Source: Nitriliruptoraceae bacterium
GTDB lineage: Bacteria > Actinomycetota > Nitriliruptoria > Nitriliruptorales > Nitriliruptoraceae
Direction: 5' to 3'
Assembly (NCBI GenBank): GCA_003554005.1
Contig: PWEU01000116.1
Coordinates: 1 to 15,964 of the forward strand
DNA: 15,964 nucleotides
The translations under genes and the position numbers were made by a program. The notes beneath the pieces are model-generated. The model saw only the letters and a list, made by a program, of their open reading frames with translations, was not told the DNA's origin and searched no databases. Every line of letters starts with the position of its first letter. The first letter of the stretch is position 1. This document shows positions 6,560-13,310 of this stretch, piece after piece.

Positions 6560-7390
6560 TCAGACAGGGGCCGGTGGGCCGCCGTCGGGGTGCTGGACCA
6601 TGGGCGCTCCATCGACCCGGACCACCGACGGCTCGATGCGCCGGAGGTCGACCGCCTCAGACCGCGCTGCGGCCAGCACGCTGGCAGCGTCGGGGTGTGC
6701 AGCCAACTGCTCGAGGGTCCGCCGGGTGGGGAAGATCACGTGGAGCCGTCCCTCGGCATGGGCCGTCAGCGCGTCGGCGGGCCGGATCCACCGCATCGAG
6801 GTGGTCTCGACCTCGTCGTGGGTGGCTGCCTGCCCGGCGGGCAGGCCCGCGACGAGGAAGCGGGTGTCGTAGCGTCGGGGCTCCCCCTGTGGGGTCAACC
6901 ACCAGGACCACATCGCCATCGCATCGAGGTCGAGCACCAGCTCGTGTCGCGCCAGCCACTCCCGCCAGTCGTAGGCCCCGTCGCGGGCTGCCATGCGCGC
7001 CCGGGTCACCGCGAGGTTGGCGGGTAGGGCGGGGGCGGCGCCGTCCCCGCGGACCAGCAGGATGCCTGCCTCCTCGAAGGTCTCACGTACGGCGGCGACC
7101 AGCATCGCCACCGCTGCGTCCGCCCCCGCGACGCCCAGACGGTCCGCCCACCGCTCTGGATCGGTGCAGCGGACACGGGTCGGGTCGAGCTGCGCATCGG
7201 TGGGATCGAGCTTGCCTCCCGGGAAGACCAACGCTCCCGGGGCGAAGGCGCTGGCCCCGTGGCGCTCCAGCAACAGGACCTCGAGGCGGTCACCACCGGA
7301 GCCGGTACCAGGGGCGTCCCGGACCACGATCACCGTCACGGCGTCCTTCGGGGCGGCCATCCCGGGGTCGCTTTCGTCGCCGACGCTCAC
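6560..7390 (-). CDS. Nudix hydrolase, NUDT19-like (interrupted Nudix box)
   Basis: The product (276 aa) is a Nudix-superfamily pyrophosphohydrolase. The Nudix box is split: FPGGKLDP at residues 57-64 is separated from RETFEEAGI at 102-110 by about 29 residues more than the canonical spacing. Such an insertion is a hallmark of the NUDT19 type, whose animal members cleave CoA and acyl-CoA; the bacterial substrate is uncertain. The Glu residues of REXXEE should bind the catalytic metal. The GTG at 7390 overlaps the RidA stop as GTGA, indicating translational coupling. An ATG at 7360, just before the conserved KDAVTVIVV strand, is a reasonable alternative, and GTG at 7393 is also possible. It is the last gene of the DUF4177-RidA-Nudix unit. 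Confidence 0.85.
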   Translation of the reverse strand: MSVGDESDPGMAAPKDAVTVIVVRDAPGTGSGGDRLEVLLLERHGASAFAPGALVFPGGKLDPTDAQLDPTRVRCTDPERWADRLGVAGADAAVAMLVAAVRETFEEAGILLVRGDGAAPALPANLAVTRARMAARDGAYDWREWLARHELVLDLDAMAMWSWWLTPQGEPRRYDTRFLVAGLPAGQAATHDEVETTSMRWIRPADALTAHAEGRLHVIFPTRRTLEQLAAHPDAASVLAAARSEAVDLRRIEPSVVRVDGAPMVQHPDGGPPAPV

Positions 7391-7854
7391 CACGGCACCC
7401 GCTCGAGGATGGCCTCCCCCTCGACGGGAGCGCCGAGTGGCAGGGCCGGCACCCCCACCGCCGAGCGGGCGTGGACACCGCGATCTCCCAGCACCTCACC
7501 GAGCAGATGGGATGCCCCGTTGGCGACCAGGTGCTGCTCGTGGAACCCCTCGGCGGAGGCGACGAACACCACCACCTTGACCACCCTGAATGCCTCCAGC
7601 GATCCGCATGCCGCGACCCCGATAGCCAGCAGGTTCAGCGCGGCGAGGCGGGCGAGCGCGGCACCGTCGGCGGTGGCCAGTTCCTCACCGAGCCGACCCG
7701 TTCGGGGCAGCGACCCCTCGATCAGGGGGAGCTGCCCGGCCGTGAACACCAGGTCCCCACCGACCGACCACGGCTGGTAGGCGGCAGCCGGGGCAGGGAC
7801 CTCGGGCAGCGTCAGGTCGAGGGCCGCCAGGCGGGCCGCGGCGGTCGAGCTCAC
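7387..7854 (-). CDS. RidA/YjgF family protein
   Basis: The product (155 aa) belongs to the RidA (YjgF/YER057c/UK114) superfamily of small trimeric proteins; the founding members hydrolyse reactive enamine/imine intermediates from PLP enzymes. Visible features are the N-terminal GDLVFTAGQLP strand-turn (33-43) and the C-terminal segment RSAVGVPALPLGAPVEGEAI (130-149). Arg130 is in the position of the carboxylate-binding Arg of active RidA. The GTG at 7854 overlaps the stop of the preceding small gene (GTGA), with GAAGAG just upstream. A longer frame would run through that gene. In M. tuberculosis, from memory, a RidA-like gene (Rv3678c) sits in the same place beside the Get3-like ATPase pair. 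Family is clear; substrate is not. Confidence 0.9.
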   Translation of the reverse strand: MSSTAAARLAALDLTLPEVPAPAAAYQPWSVGGDLVFTAGQLPLIEGSLPRTGRLGEELATADGAALARLAALNLLAIGVAACGSLEAFRVVKVVVFVASAEGFHEQHLVANGASHLLGEVLGDRGVHARSAVGVPALPLGAPVEGEAILERVPW

Positions 7855-7991
7855 GAGCTCTTCGGTCGCTTGAAGTAGGCGACGTTCTCCGCGATGGCCA
7901 CCAGCTCCCACCCGTCGTCACCCCACTGGTTCAGGATCTGCTGCAGCGCGTGGCTGATCAGCGGTGCGGTCGCGTACTCCCAGCGGGTCAC
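7851..7991 (-). CDS. DUF4177-like small protein (46 aa)
   Basis: This 46-residue protein begins TRWEYATAP and contains WGDDGWELVAI followed by YFKRPK, the pattern of the DUF4177 family (WEY... GxxGWELV... YLKR). The fold is probably one beta-alpha-beta unit; no enzymatic residues are apparent and its function is unknown. The GTG start is fixed by AGGAG 6 nt upstream (7998-8002). The much longer open frame upstream overlaps whiB and is not protein-like. Its stop overlaps the RidA start by 4 nt, so the two are probably translationally coupled. A DUF4177 gene sits next to RidA in mycobacteria too (Rv3678A, from memory), supporting it as real despite its size. Confidence 0.85.
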   Translation of the reverse strand: MTRWEYATAPLISHALQQILNQWGDDGWELVAIAENVAYFKRPKSS

Positions 7992-7997
7992 GGTGAT

Positions 7998-8002
7998 CTC
8001 CT
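7998..8002 (-). promoter_or_regulatory. Ribosome binding site AGGAG for the DUF4177 gene
   Basis: AGGAG on the minus strand lies 6 nt before GTG at 7991 and fixes the start of a 46-aa product. Confidence 0.65.
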
Positions 8003-8094
8003 GGTGGTCGATGGCGCCGAGCAGCAGCGCTCGCGGCGAGGGTGCCGGCGCTTGGTACCCCAGCGACGGCCGCGGATGCAACACCGAGGTGGTG

Positions 8095-8400
8095 TCACCC
8101 GGCCTGGGCGATCCGTCCCTCGCGTTCCAGCAGCGCGCGACGCTCTGCCTCACCGAGGCCACCCCACACCCCGTAGCGCTCCCCGTGGCGAAGCGCGTGC
8201 TCCCGGCAGGCGAGCAGTGCCGGACAGCGGGCGCAGATCGCCTTCGCCGCCTCCTCGCGGATGACACGTTCGCGCTTGGGCTCGAACCCGTGAGGTCCGA
8301 AGAACAGCGCGCCTTCGGCGCCACGGCACAGTGCGTCCTGCTCCCACGCTTCGCCGACGTCGGCGGTCTCGGTGACCAGGGCCAACCGAGCCACGCCCAC
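8095..8400 (-). CDS. WhiB-family Fe-S transcriptional regulator (WhiB4/WblA-like by context)
   Basis: The product (about 101 aa) has the four cluster-binding cysteines of a WhiB protein: Cys25, then Cys56-x2-Cys59-x5-Cys65. The signature turn GVWGG (77-81) and a basic C-terminal tail (ERRALLEREGR) follow. WhiB proteins carry a [4Fe-4S] cluster, bind the principal sigma factor and respond to O2, NO or redox state. Neighbouring RidA, DUF4177, Get3-like ATPases and class A PBP match the surroundings of mycobacterial whiB4 and Streptomyces wblA as I recall them. The exact start is uncertain: GTGs at 8403, 8400 and 8394 are all possible; 8400 has AGGA 7 nt upstream. A further upstream GTG (8505) would add a poorly WhiB-like extension. 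Confidence 0.92.
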   Translation of the reverse strand: MGVARLALVTETADVGEAWEQDALCRGAEGALFFGPHGFEPKRERVIREEAAKAICARCPALLACREHALRHGERYGVWGGLGEAERRALLEREGRIAQAG

Positions 8401-8478
8401 CACCTCGTCCTGTGCTCCCTGCACGAGCCTCCCCCTGCGACCGGGCTCGGTTCCCGCGGGCCCGGCGTCACAGCCGGA

Positions 8479-8484
8479 ACAGTA
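8479..8484 (-). promoter_or_regulatory. Putative whiB -10 box (TACTGT)
   Basis: TACTGT on the minus strand lies about 78 nt upstream of the chosen whiB start, giving a leader of roughly 70 nt. No good -35 is visible, as expected if an activator is used. This is weak, position-based support. Confidence 0.3.
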
Positions 8485-8525
8485 CGGTGTGTGCGGCGAA
8501 CGCACCAGACCCCCGGCGCTTGCCC

Positions 8526-8540
8526 ATCGCTAGCGATCGC
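8526..8540. promoter_or_regulatory. Overlapping palindromes upstream of whiB (operator-like)
   Basis: A perfect 12-bp palindrome ATCGCTAGCGAT (8526-8537) overlaps a perfect 8-bp palindrome GCGATCGC (8533-8540). They lie about 40-60 bp upstream of the putative whiB -10 box, in the gap between whiB and nfeD, a plausible place for an activator or repressor site. The regulator is unknown. Confidence 0.4.
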
Positions 8541-8553
8541 TCCCTGACAGCTA

Positions 8554-8576
8554 ACGGCCGGGGCCCGCGTGGCCGT
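8554..8576 (-). terminator. Possible nfeD terminator hairpin
   Basis: Arms ACGGCC and GGCCGT (6 bp) surround an 11-nt GC-rich loop, 31 bp beyond the nfeD stop codon on the minus strand. Only a short T-containing stretch (TTAGCTGT) follows, so termination activity is uncertain. Confidence 0.35.
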
Positions 8577-8606
8577 CTCAGCCGACCCACCCGACCGGGG
8601 CACAGC

Positions 8607-10019
8607 TCAGTGGCGAGGCTCGGCCGAGCTCGGATCGGCCTCGCTGGCGACGCTGACCGCGCCGTCCGTCTGTGGTGCGTGGGCACCTCCCGCCGACGGG
8701 TCGAAGGGCTCCACGAGCACGACAGCGCCGTCGACCCCGTGGACCCGCACCGGGGTGCCCACCTTCGCGCGCTTGGTGCCACCGGTCCACCGCGCCCGCC
8801 ACAGGGCACCGTCGATATAGACGTGGCCCTCCGGGTTCAGCACCGAGCGGACGATGCCCGGCCGGCCCACCAGCTCGTCGACGGTGACCCCCTCGGGTCC
8901 AGCCTGCGCCCGCAGCAGGCTCGTCATGATGAAGACGAAGAAGACGAGGGCGGTGACCGTGGTCGCAGCGATCAGCCACCACGGCAGGTCCAGCGCCGGT
9001 GCGGCGTAGAAGTTGGCGGACCCCACCACGAAGGCAGCGGTTGCCGCCAACGTGACCGGGCCGAACCCGGCGAGCGCGGTGTCCAGCGCGTAGAGCAGTA
9101 ACCCGAGCACCACCAGTGCGACCGCCCACCACGTGACGGGGAGCACCGTCAACCCGAAGATGCCGATGGCCGCGGTGATGATCCCGGCCAACCCGGCGAC
9201 CCCGAACCCGGGCTGGAACACCTCGAACAGCAGCATCCCGAGGCCCACGACCAGTAGCAGGTAGATGAAGGGTGCGGTGGTGGCGGCATGCAGGAGTCGA
9301 CGGACGAGGCCGAGGGAGTGGAAGCGGACCTCGACCTCGTCCGGCCGGATCGTCAGCTGGGTGTCACCGACCGTCCCCCCATCCAACTCGACCAGCAGGG
9401 GCTCCAGACCCTGGGCGGTCAGCGTCACCACCCCGGCCTCGACGAGTTCTTCGGCCGGCACCGCCTCGGTCAGCAACCGGTCCGCGATCACCAACTCCGC
9501 TCCAGCGGCGGTGAGGAAGGCCTGAGTCCTCGTCGCGATCGGGTAGTCGCCGGCGGTGTCGGTCAGGTCCGCCGGATCCAGTGGCCCCACCGACGCGTCG
9601 GCGGACACCGCGCGCACATCGGCGGCGAGCCACAGCAGCCCGGCGGCGCCGACGGCCTCCGCGCCGGTGCCGAGCGGCCCGATCAGCGCCGCGATCGGCA
9701 CAGGGCTGGTCTCCATCGCCCGCAGCAACCCGTCGAGGTCCGCTGACACCCCACCACCCGACGTGTACTGCAGGACCACCAGGTCCGACCCCTCCCGCTC
9801 AGCGATGTCGATGACCTCGCGGATCTGCGCCACGACCGGCGGATCGATGAACCCGCCCCGTAGGGGCAGGATCTCCACCGAGGTCACGGCCGTACCCGCG
9901 CCGTCCTCGGCGGCCGCCGCGACCCCGCCGGCAGCCAACGCGAAGGACACCGCGAGGCCCAGGGCGACCAGCGCGGACAACAGGGAGGGGCGGCGGGACG
10001 CCGTCGGTGAGCTCGACAT
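8607..10019 (-). CDS. NfeD-family membrane protein with ClpP-like domain (catalytic Ser apparently lost)
   Basis: The product (470 aa) follows the long-form NfeD/1510-N plan. A signal sequence (about 10-37) leads to a ClpP/crotonase-like domain (48-212) with SGGGVSADLDGLLRAM (87-102). Five membrane helices follow (about 250-268, 275-294, 297-315, 320-340, 346-368), then a C-terminal OB-fold NfeD domain (about 378-440) ending in a hydrophilic tail. In archaeal 1510-N a Ser in a SAG context and a distal Lys form the dyad. Here the matching stretch reads GAAG (124-127) and no Lys is present in the region expected (170-200), so proteolysis looks unlikely. NfeD proteins usually pair with stomatin-like partners; none is seen here. 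The ATG at 10019 precedes the signal peptide, and TACCCT lies 7 nt upstream (leaderless). The longer frame enters the divergent ATPase gene. Confidence 0.87.
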   Translation of the reverse strand: MSSSPTASRRPSLLSALVALGLAVSFALAAGGVAAAAEDGAGTAVTSVEILPLRGGFIDPPVVAQIREVIDIAEREGSDLVVLQYTSGGGVSADLDGLLRAMETSPVPIAALIGPLGTGAEAVGAAGLLWLAADVRAVSADASVGPLDPADLTDTAGDYPIATRTQAFLTAAGAELVIADRLLTEAVPAEELVEAGVVTLTAQGLEPLLVELDGGTVGDTQLTIRPDEVEVRFHSLGLVRRLLHAATTAPFIYLLLVVGLGMLLFEVFQPGFGVAGLAGIITAAIGIFGLTVLPVTWWAVALVVLGLLLYALDTALAGFGPVTLAATAAFVVGSANFYAAPALDLPWWLIAATTVTALVFFVFIMTSLLRAQAGPEGVTVDELVGRPGIVRSVLNPEGHVYIDGALWRARWTGGTKRAKVGTPVRVHGVDGAVVLVEPFDPSAGGAHAPQTDGAVSVASEADPSSAEPRH

Positions 10020-10026
10020 GGCGCGC

Positions 10027-10032
10027 AGGGTA
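10027..10032 (-). promoter_or_regulatory. Putative -10 box (TACCCT) of leaderless nfeD
   Basis: TACCCT on the minus strand ends 7 nt before the nfeD ATG, the same hexamer and spacing class as yihY. No Shine-Dalgarno sequence is present. Confidence 0.45.
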
Positions 10033-10224
10033 CCCAGGCTGCCCCTGCGCCCCGGTGCTGACGCGAGCAGCGCCGCCGGCGCGACCGGCGATCCAGTGAC
10101 GCGGCGACGCACCGCGCAGCCGTCGGCCACGAACGCTCCCGTGTGACCGTTAGGCTCGACAGCGCCCGGCGGGCGGGCCAGGACCGGCTCGGCGTGATCC
10201 GGCGCAGGGAGGGGAACACCACCG

Positions 10225-11286
10225 ATGAGCGGCCAGGGACCTGCGCTCGCTGGCTTCGACGCGCTCCTCGGTCCCCACGTGACGATCGTCACCGGTAAGG
10301 GCGGGGTCGGCAAGACCACCGCCGCTGCCGCGCTCGCGCTGGCCGGGGTCGCATCCGGACGGCGGACGCTGCTCGTGGAGGTGGAGGAGCGACAGGGGTT
10401 CAGCCGGTTGTTCGGCACCCAACCCTGGGACTACGCCGAGCGGGAGTTCCGGCCGGGGCTGTGGGGCGCGGCCATCGACCCCGCCGAGTCGGTCTACGAG
10501 TACCTGGAGCTGTTCTACGGGCTGAAGCGCGTCCAGTGGATGATGGAGCGCTCCAACGCCCTCGACTTCGTGACCACGGCCGCACCGGGCCTGCGTGACC
10601 TGCTGCTGGTCGGCAAGCTCTACGAGATCGAGGCGCGTCGCCGGCCGGACGGCCGCCGCTCCTACGACCTCATCGTCCTCGACGCGCCGCCGACGGGGCG
10701 CATCGTGCCGTTCCTCCAGGCACCCGAGGCGGTGACCGACATCGTCCGCGTCGGTCCGATCCGCCGCCAGGCCGGGCAGATCAAGGAGATGCTGACCGAC
10801 CCCCGTCGGGTCCAGGCCGTCATCGTGACCCTGCTGGAGGAGATGCCGGTCCGCGAGACCACGGAGGGGTTGGCCGCGTTGCATGCCGCAGGGATCGCCA
10901 CCGGCCCGATCCTCGCCAACCAGGTCACCCTGCCGCGCCTCGACGCCGAGGCCCTCCAGCGGCTCCAGAAGGCCGGAGCCGACAGGCTGCGGGCCTGCGC
11001 GGAGACCCACGGCGCCCGGATGTCCGGCCGGACCAGCGAGCTGACGCTGGACCTGGCCGCCGCGCATGTCGCCCGCCAGCAGCACCAGGCGGGTCTCCGC
11101 GCCCAACTGGTCGCGTCCGGCAGCCCCGTGCTCGGGCTCCCCCTGCTGTCGGGCAGCACCTTCGGCGTCGACGATCTCGAGGTGCTCGCCGACGTGCTGG
11201 CCCTGCAGGCGGGCGAGGACGGACCCCGTGCCCGCGAACGGCTCGACGCTAGCGGCTACGCCGCCGTCGCAGGAGCTCGGCTGTGA
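10225..11286 (+). CDS. Get3/ArsA-like ATPase, subunit 1 (Rv3679-like)
   Basis: The product (353 aa) is a SIMIBI-class P-loop ATPase. The deviant Walker A motif GKGGVGKTT (24-32) contains the signature Lys25, which in Get3/ArsA reaches across the dimer to the partner's nucleotide. Switch II is LDAPPTGR (152-159). At switch I, where Get3 has the catalytic Asp in a DPA motif, the sequence reads VEVEERQG (51-58), so the Asp is replaced. There are no membrane segments. The ATG has AGGGAGGGG about 10 nt upstream. The stop overlaps the next ATPase start as GTGA, implying stoichiometric expression. M. tuberculosis has an equivalent adjacent pair (Rv3679/Rv3680). Despite the ArsA name, no arsenite pump (ArsB) or metal-binding Cys cluster is present. 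Confidence 0.9.
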   Translation: MSGQGPALAGFDALLGPHVTIVTGKGGVGKTTAAAALALAGVASGRRTLLVEVEERQGFSRLFGTQPWDYAEREFRPGLWGAAIDPAESVYEYLELFYGLKRVQWMMERSNALDFVTTAAPGLRDLLLVGKLYEIEARRRPDGRRSYDLIVLDAPPTGRIVPFLQAPEAVTDIVRVGPIRRQAGQIKEMLTDPRRVQAVIVTLLEEMPVRETTEGLAALHAAGIATGPILANQVTLPRLDAEALQRLQKAGADRLRACAETHGARMSGRTSELTLDLAAAHVARQQHQAGLRAQLVASGSPVLGLPLLSGSTFGVDDLEVLADVLALQAGEDGPRARERLDASGYAAVAGARL

Positions 11287-12488
11287 GCAGCCACCTCGAC
11301 GCCGCCCGCCGCGGGACCCTGGCCGGCGCGGTCCGTGACGCCCACATCCTCGTGGCCACCGGCTCGGGCGGGGTCGGCAAGACGACGTCCGCCGCGGCGC
11401 TGGGGCTCGCGGCCGCCCAGCAGGGGCGCCGGGCACTGGTGCTCACCATCGACCCGGCGCGCCGGTTGGCGCAGGCCATGGGGCTCGAGGGGCTGGACGA
11501 CGAGCCCACCGAGGTCCCGCTGGATGCTGCCCACCGGGGTGATGGTACGGGCGAACTGTGGGCGATGATGCTGGACATGCAGACGACCTTCGATCGTCTG
11601 ATCCACCGCCACGCCTCGTCACCCGAGGAAGCCGCGGCGATCACCTCGAACCGCATCTACCGACAGCTGTCCTCCACGCTGTCGGGTACCCAGGAGTACA
11701 TGGCGATGGAGCGTCTCCACGAGCTCCACGAGGAGGGGGCGTTCGATCTGCTCGTCATCGATACCCCACCGACCCGCTCCGCGCTGGACTTCCTGGATGC
11801 ACCGCGGCGCATGACCTCCTTCCTGGAGGGTCGGCTGCTGAAACTGCTGCTGAAACCCGGCGTGGCCGCAGGCCGCGGTATCGGCAAGGTGGTGGGCGCC
11901 GGAGCGACGGCCTTCATACGGGTCGCCGGCCGGGTCACCGGCATGGAACTGCTCCAGGACCTCGCGGACTTCTTCCGTGACTTCGAGGGCATGTACGACG
12001 GGTTCAAGCAGCGCGCCGAGGAGGTGCTGACGCTGCTGCGTGCTCCGTCCTCACAGTTCGTGGTGGTCACCTCGGCCGAGCCTCCGCCGCTGCGGGAGGC
12101 CCGATTCTTCCTGGAACGCCTCGAGCAGGAGGGCCTCCACGCGGCCGGGGTGGTCGTCAACCGCGTGCGTCCCGAGGTCCCACGGGACCCGACCGATGCC
12201 GGCCTGGAACGCGCCGTGCAGGGCCTGGAGGCCGACGCCGGCGTGCTCAGCGACGCCGACGACCGACCGCCGGCGTCCCGGTCCGAAGAGCTGGCCATGG
12301 CCGGTGCCTTGCGCCTGCTCGGCGACGTGCGCAACCTGGCAGCCAGGCAGCGTCGGGACGTCGCAGCCGGCTTGTTCGGCGTCGAGGTCCCCGCGCTCGT
12401 CGAGGTGCCGCTGCTCGGCGGCGACGTCCACGATCTGGAGGGTTTGGACGCGATCGCCAGCACGCTCGTGACCGGGAGGGCGCGATGA
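11283..12488 (+). CDS. Get3/ArsA-like ATPase, subunit 2 (Rv3680-like)
   Basis: The product (401 aa) is the second P-loop ATPase. Its Walker A reads GSGGVGKTT (27-35), so the signature Lys is replaced by Ser28 while the phosphate-binding Lys33 is kept. Switch I retains the catalytic Asp in TIDPARR (55-61), and switch II is IDTPPTRS (159-166). A helical, partly hydrophobic insert (about 174-240, with several Met and Phe) matches the region that forms the client-binding groove in Get3. AGGAG lies 7 nt before the GTG, inside the previous gene. The pattern complements subunit 1: together they can build one complete composite ATP site (inference). The stop overlaps the next gene by ATGA. Confidence 0.9.
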   Translation: MSSHLDAARRGTLAGAVRDAHILVATGSGGVGKTTSAAALGLAAAQQGRRALVLTIDPARRLAQAMGLEGLDDEPTEVPLDAAHRGDGTGELWAMMLDMQTTFDRLIHRHASSPEEAAAITSNRIYRQLSSTLSGTQEYMAMERLHELHEEGAFDLLVIDTPPTRSALDFLDAPRRMTSFLEGRLLKLLLKPGVAAGRGIGKVVGAGATAFIRVAGRVTGMELLQDLADFFRDFEGMYDGFKQRAEEVLTLLRAPSSQFVVVTSAEPPPLREARFFLERLEQEGLHAAGVVVNRVRPEVPRDPTDAGLERAVQGLEADAGVLSDADDRPPASRSEELAMAGALRLLGDVRNLAARQRRDVAAGLFGVEVPALVEVPLLGGDVHDLEGLDAIASTLVTGRAR

Positions 12489-13171
12489 CCGATGACCGCC
12501 ACGACCCAGGCCGGCAGCCTCGCGATCCAGGGGCCGACGACCCCGAGGAGGCGGACACCTCGACGTCGGAGGACGAGGCGCAACGCGACCCGCGGCGTGA
12601 CCTGCCGTCAACGGCACTCACCGAGGTGCCGACCGGACACGCGGCGCCACGTCCACCTCGGCGGACCGGGGTGTTCCTCGACCCCGAGGACCTCCGGGAG
12701 TACGTCAGCGGCCTGCTCCGGGCCAGCCTGGGCGGGCACGAGGTCGATGCCTTCGGCAACATCACCTTCACCCACGAGGACGCCCGGGTCTTCGTCACCG
12801 TGTCGGGCAGTCCCGTGGGGCCGCAGGTCGGCGTCTTCTCCGTCACCAACCTCGACGTCCCCTTCACCGCTGAGCTGGGGCACTACCTGCTCACCACGAA
12901 CCACACCCTGGGCTTCGGCGCCTTCAGCTACGACCCGGTGCACCAAGCCGTGTGGCTCCGGCACACCCTCTTGGGCAGCACCCTGGACCTCCCCGAGCTC
13001 CAGACCGCGGTGATCGCCATCGCCACCACCGCTGCCCGCCTCGACGACCAGATCCGCGACCGGTTCGGGGGGCGAACCTTCCAGGAGGCACCCAGCGACC
13101 TGCAGCGCCGGGTCGAGCCGCCCGAGCCGGGCGGTGACCGACCCCCGCCGAACGCTCGCGGCTACCTCTGA
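12485..13171 (+). CDS. YbjN/CesT-like chaperone-fold protein
   Basis: The product (228 aa) has a disordered Asp/Arg/Pro-rich N-terminus (1-60), then a compact alpha/beta domain (about 65-195). Its pattern of helix (DPEDLREYVSGLL), hydrophobic strands (ITFTHEDARVFVTVSG, VGVFSVTNLDVP) and LGHYLLTTNHTLGFGAFSYD resembles YbjN and type III secretion chaperone (CesT-like) folds, which bind peptides. A Pro-rich tail follows. The ATG lies in an ATGA overlap with the second ATPase, with GGGAGGG 4 nt upstream, so it is the third gene of the ATPase operon. A client-binding or adaptor role for the ATPase is an inference. The family call rests on recognition of the fold pattern, not an alignment. Confidence 0.72.
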   Translation: MTDDRHDPGRQPRDPGADDPEEADTSTSEDEAQRDPRRDLPSTALTEVPTGHAAPRPPRRTGVFLDPEDLREYVSGLLRASLGGHEVDAFGNITFTHEDARVFVTVSGSPVGPQVGVFSVTNLDVPFTAELGHYLLTTNHTLGFGAFSYDPVHQAVWLRHTLLGSTLDLPELQTAVIAIATTAARLDDQIRDRFGGRTFQEAPSDLQRRVEPPEPGGDRPPPNARGYL

Positions 13172-13197
13172 CCTGGCGACTGGGCCCCCGGTATCCT
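13168..13197 (+). promoter_or_regulatory. Putative promoter of the PBP gene (CTGACC-18-TATCCT)
   Basis: A -35-like CTGACC (13168-13173) is followed after 18 nt by a -10-like TATCCT (13192-13197). It overlaps the stop of the YbjN-like gene and would start a transcript near 13204 with a leader of about 107 nt. It is the only site in the window where both hexamers are recognisable. Confidence 0.4.
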
Positions 13198-13211
13198 TCC
13201 AAGGCCCGCAA

Positions 13212-13229
13212 AAGGGGCGTGCGCCCCTT
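13212..13229 (+). terminator. 7-bp hairpin after the ATPase operon / in the PBP leader
   Basis: Arms AAGGGGC and GCCCCTT enclose GTGC. It lies 41 bp after the YbjN-like stop codon and could end the ATPase operon. If the promoter above is real, it is instead in the PBP 5' leader. A second inverted repeat (GGGAGC 13234-13239 / GCTCCC 13254-13259) follows. No U-tract is present. Confidence 0.4.
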
Positions 13230-13310
13230 CCCGGGGAGCGGGAACCATCACCTGCTCCCGCACGTCACACCACCCACAGCGCGTCCCGTCGACATCGGCC
13301 GAGGTCCAGG

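Noticed and set aside
8401..8505. WhiB start at 8505
   Set aside because: It adds 35 residues, including two non-conserved Cys, beyond the usual WhiB N-terminus, and covers the putative promoter.
7992..8603. 250-codon version of the DUF4177 gene
   Set aside because: The upstream part overlaps whiB in another frame and has shadow-like composition; AGGAG before GTG 7991 marks the true start.
10020..10418. Extension of nfeD to 10418
   Set aside because: It would overlap the divergent ATPase gene and place 133 non-family residues before a clear signal peptide.
10225..12488. Arsenite efflux operon
   Set aside because: The ATPases resemble ArsA, but there is no arsB, arsR, arsD or Cys-rich metal site, and the context matches the Rv3679/Rv3680-type pair.
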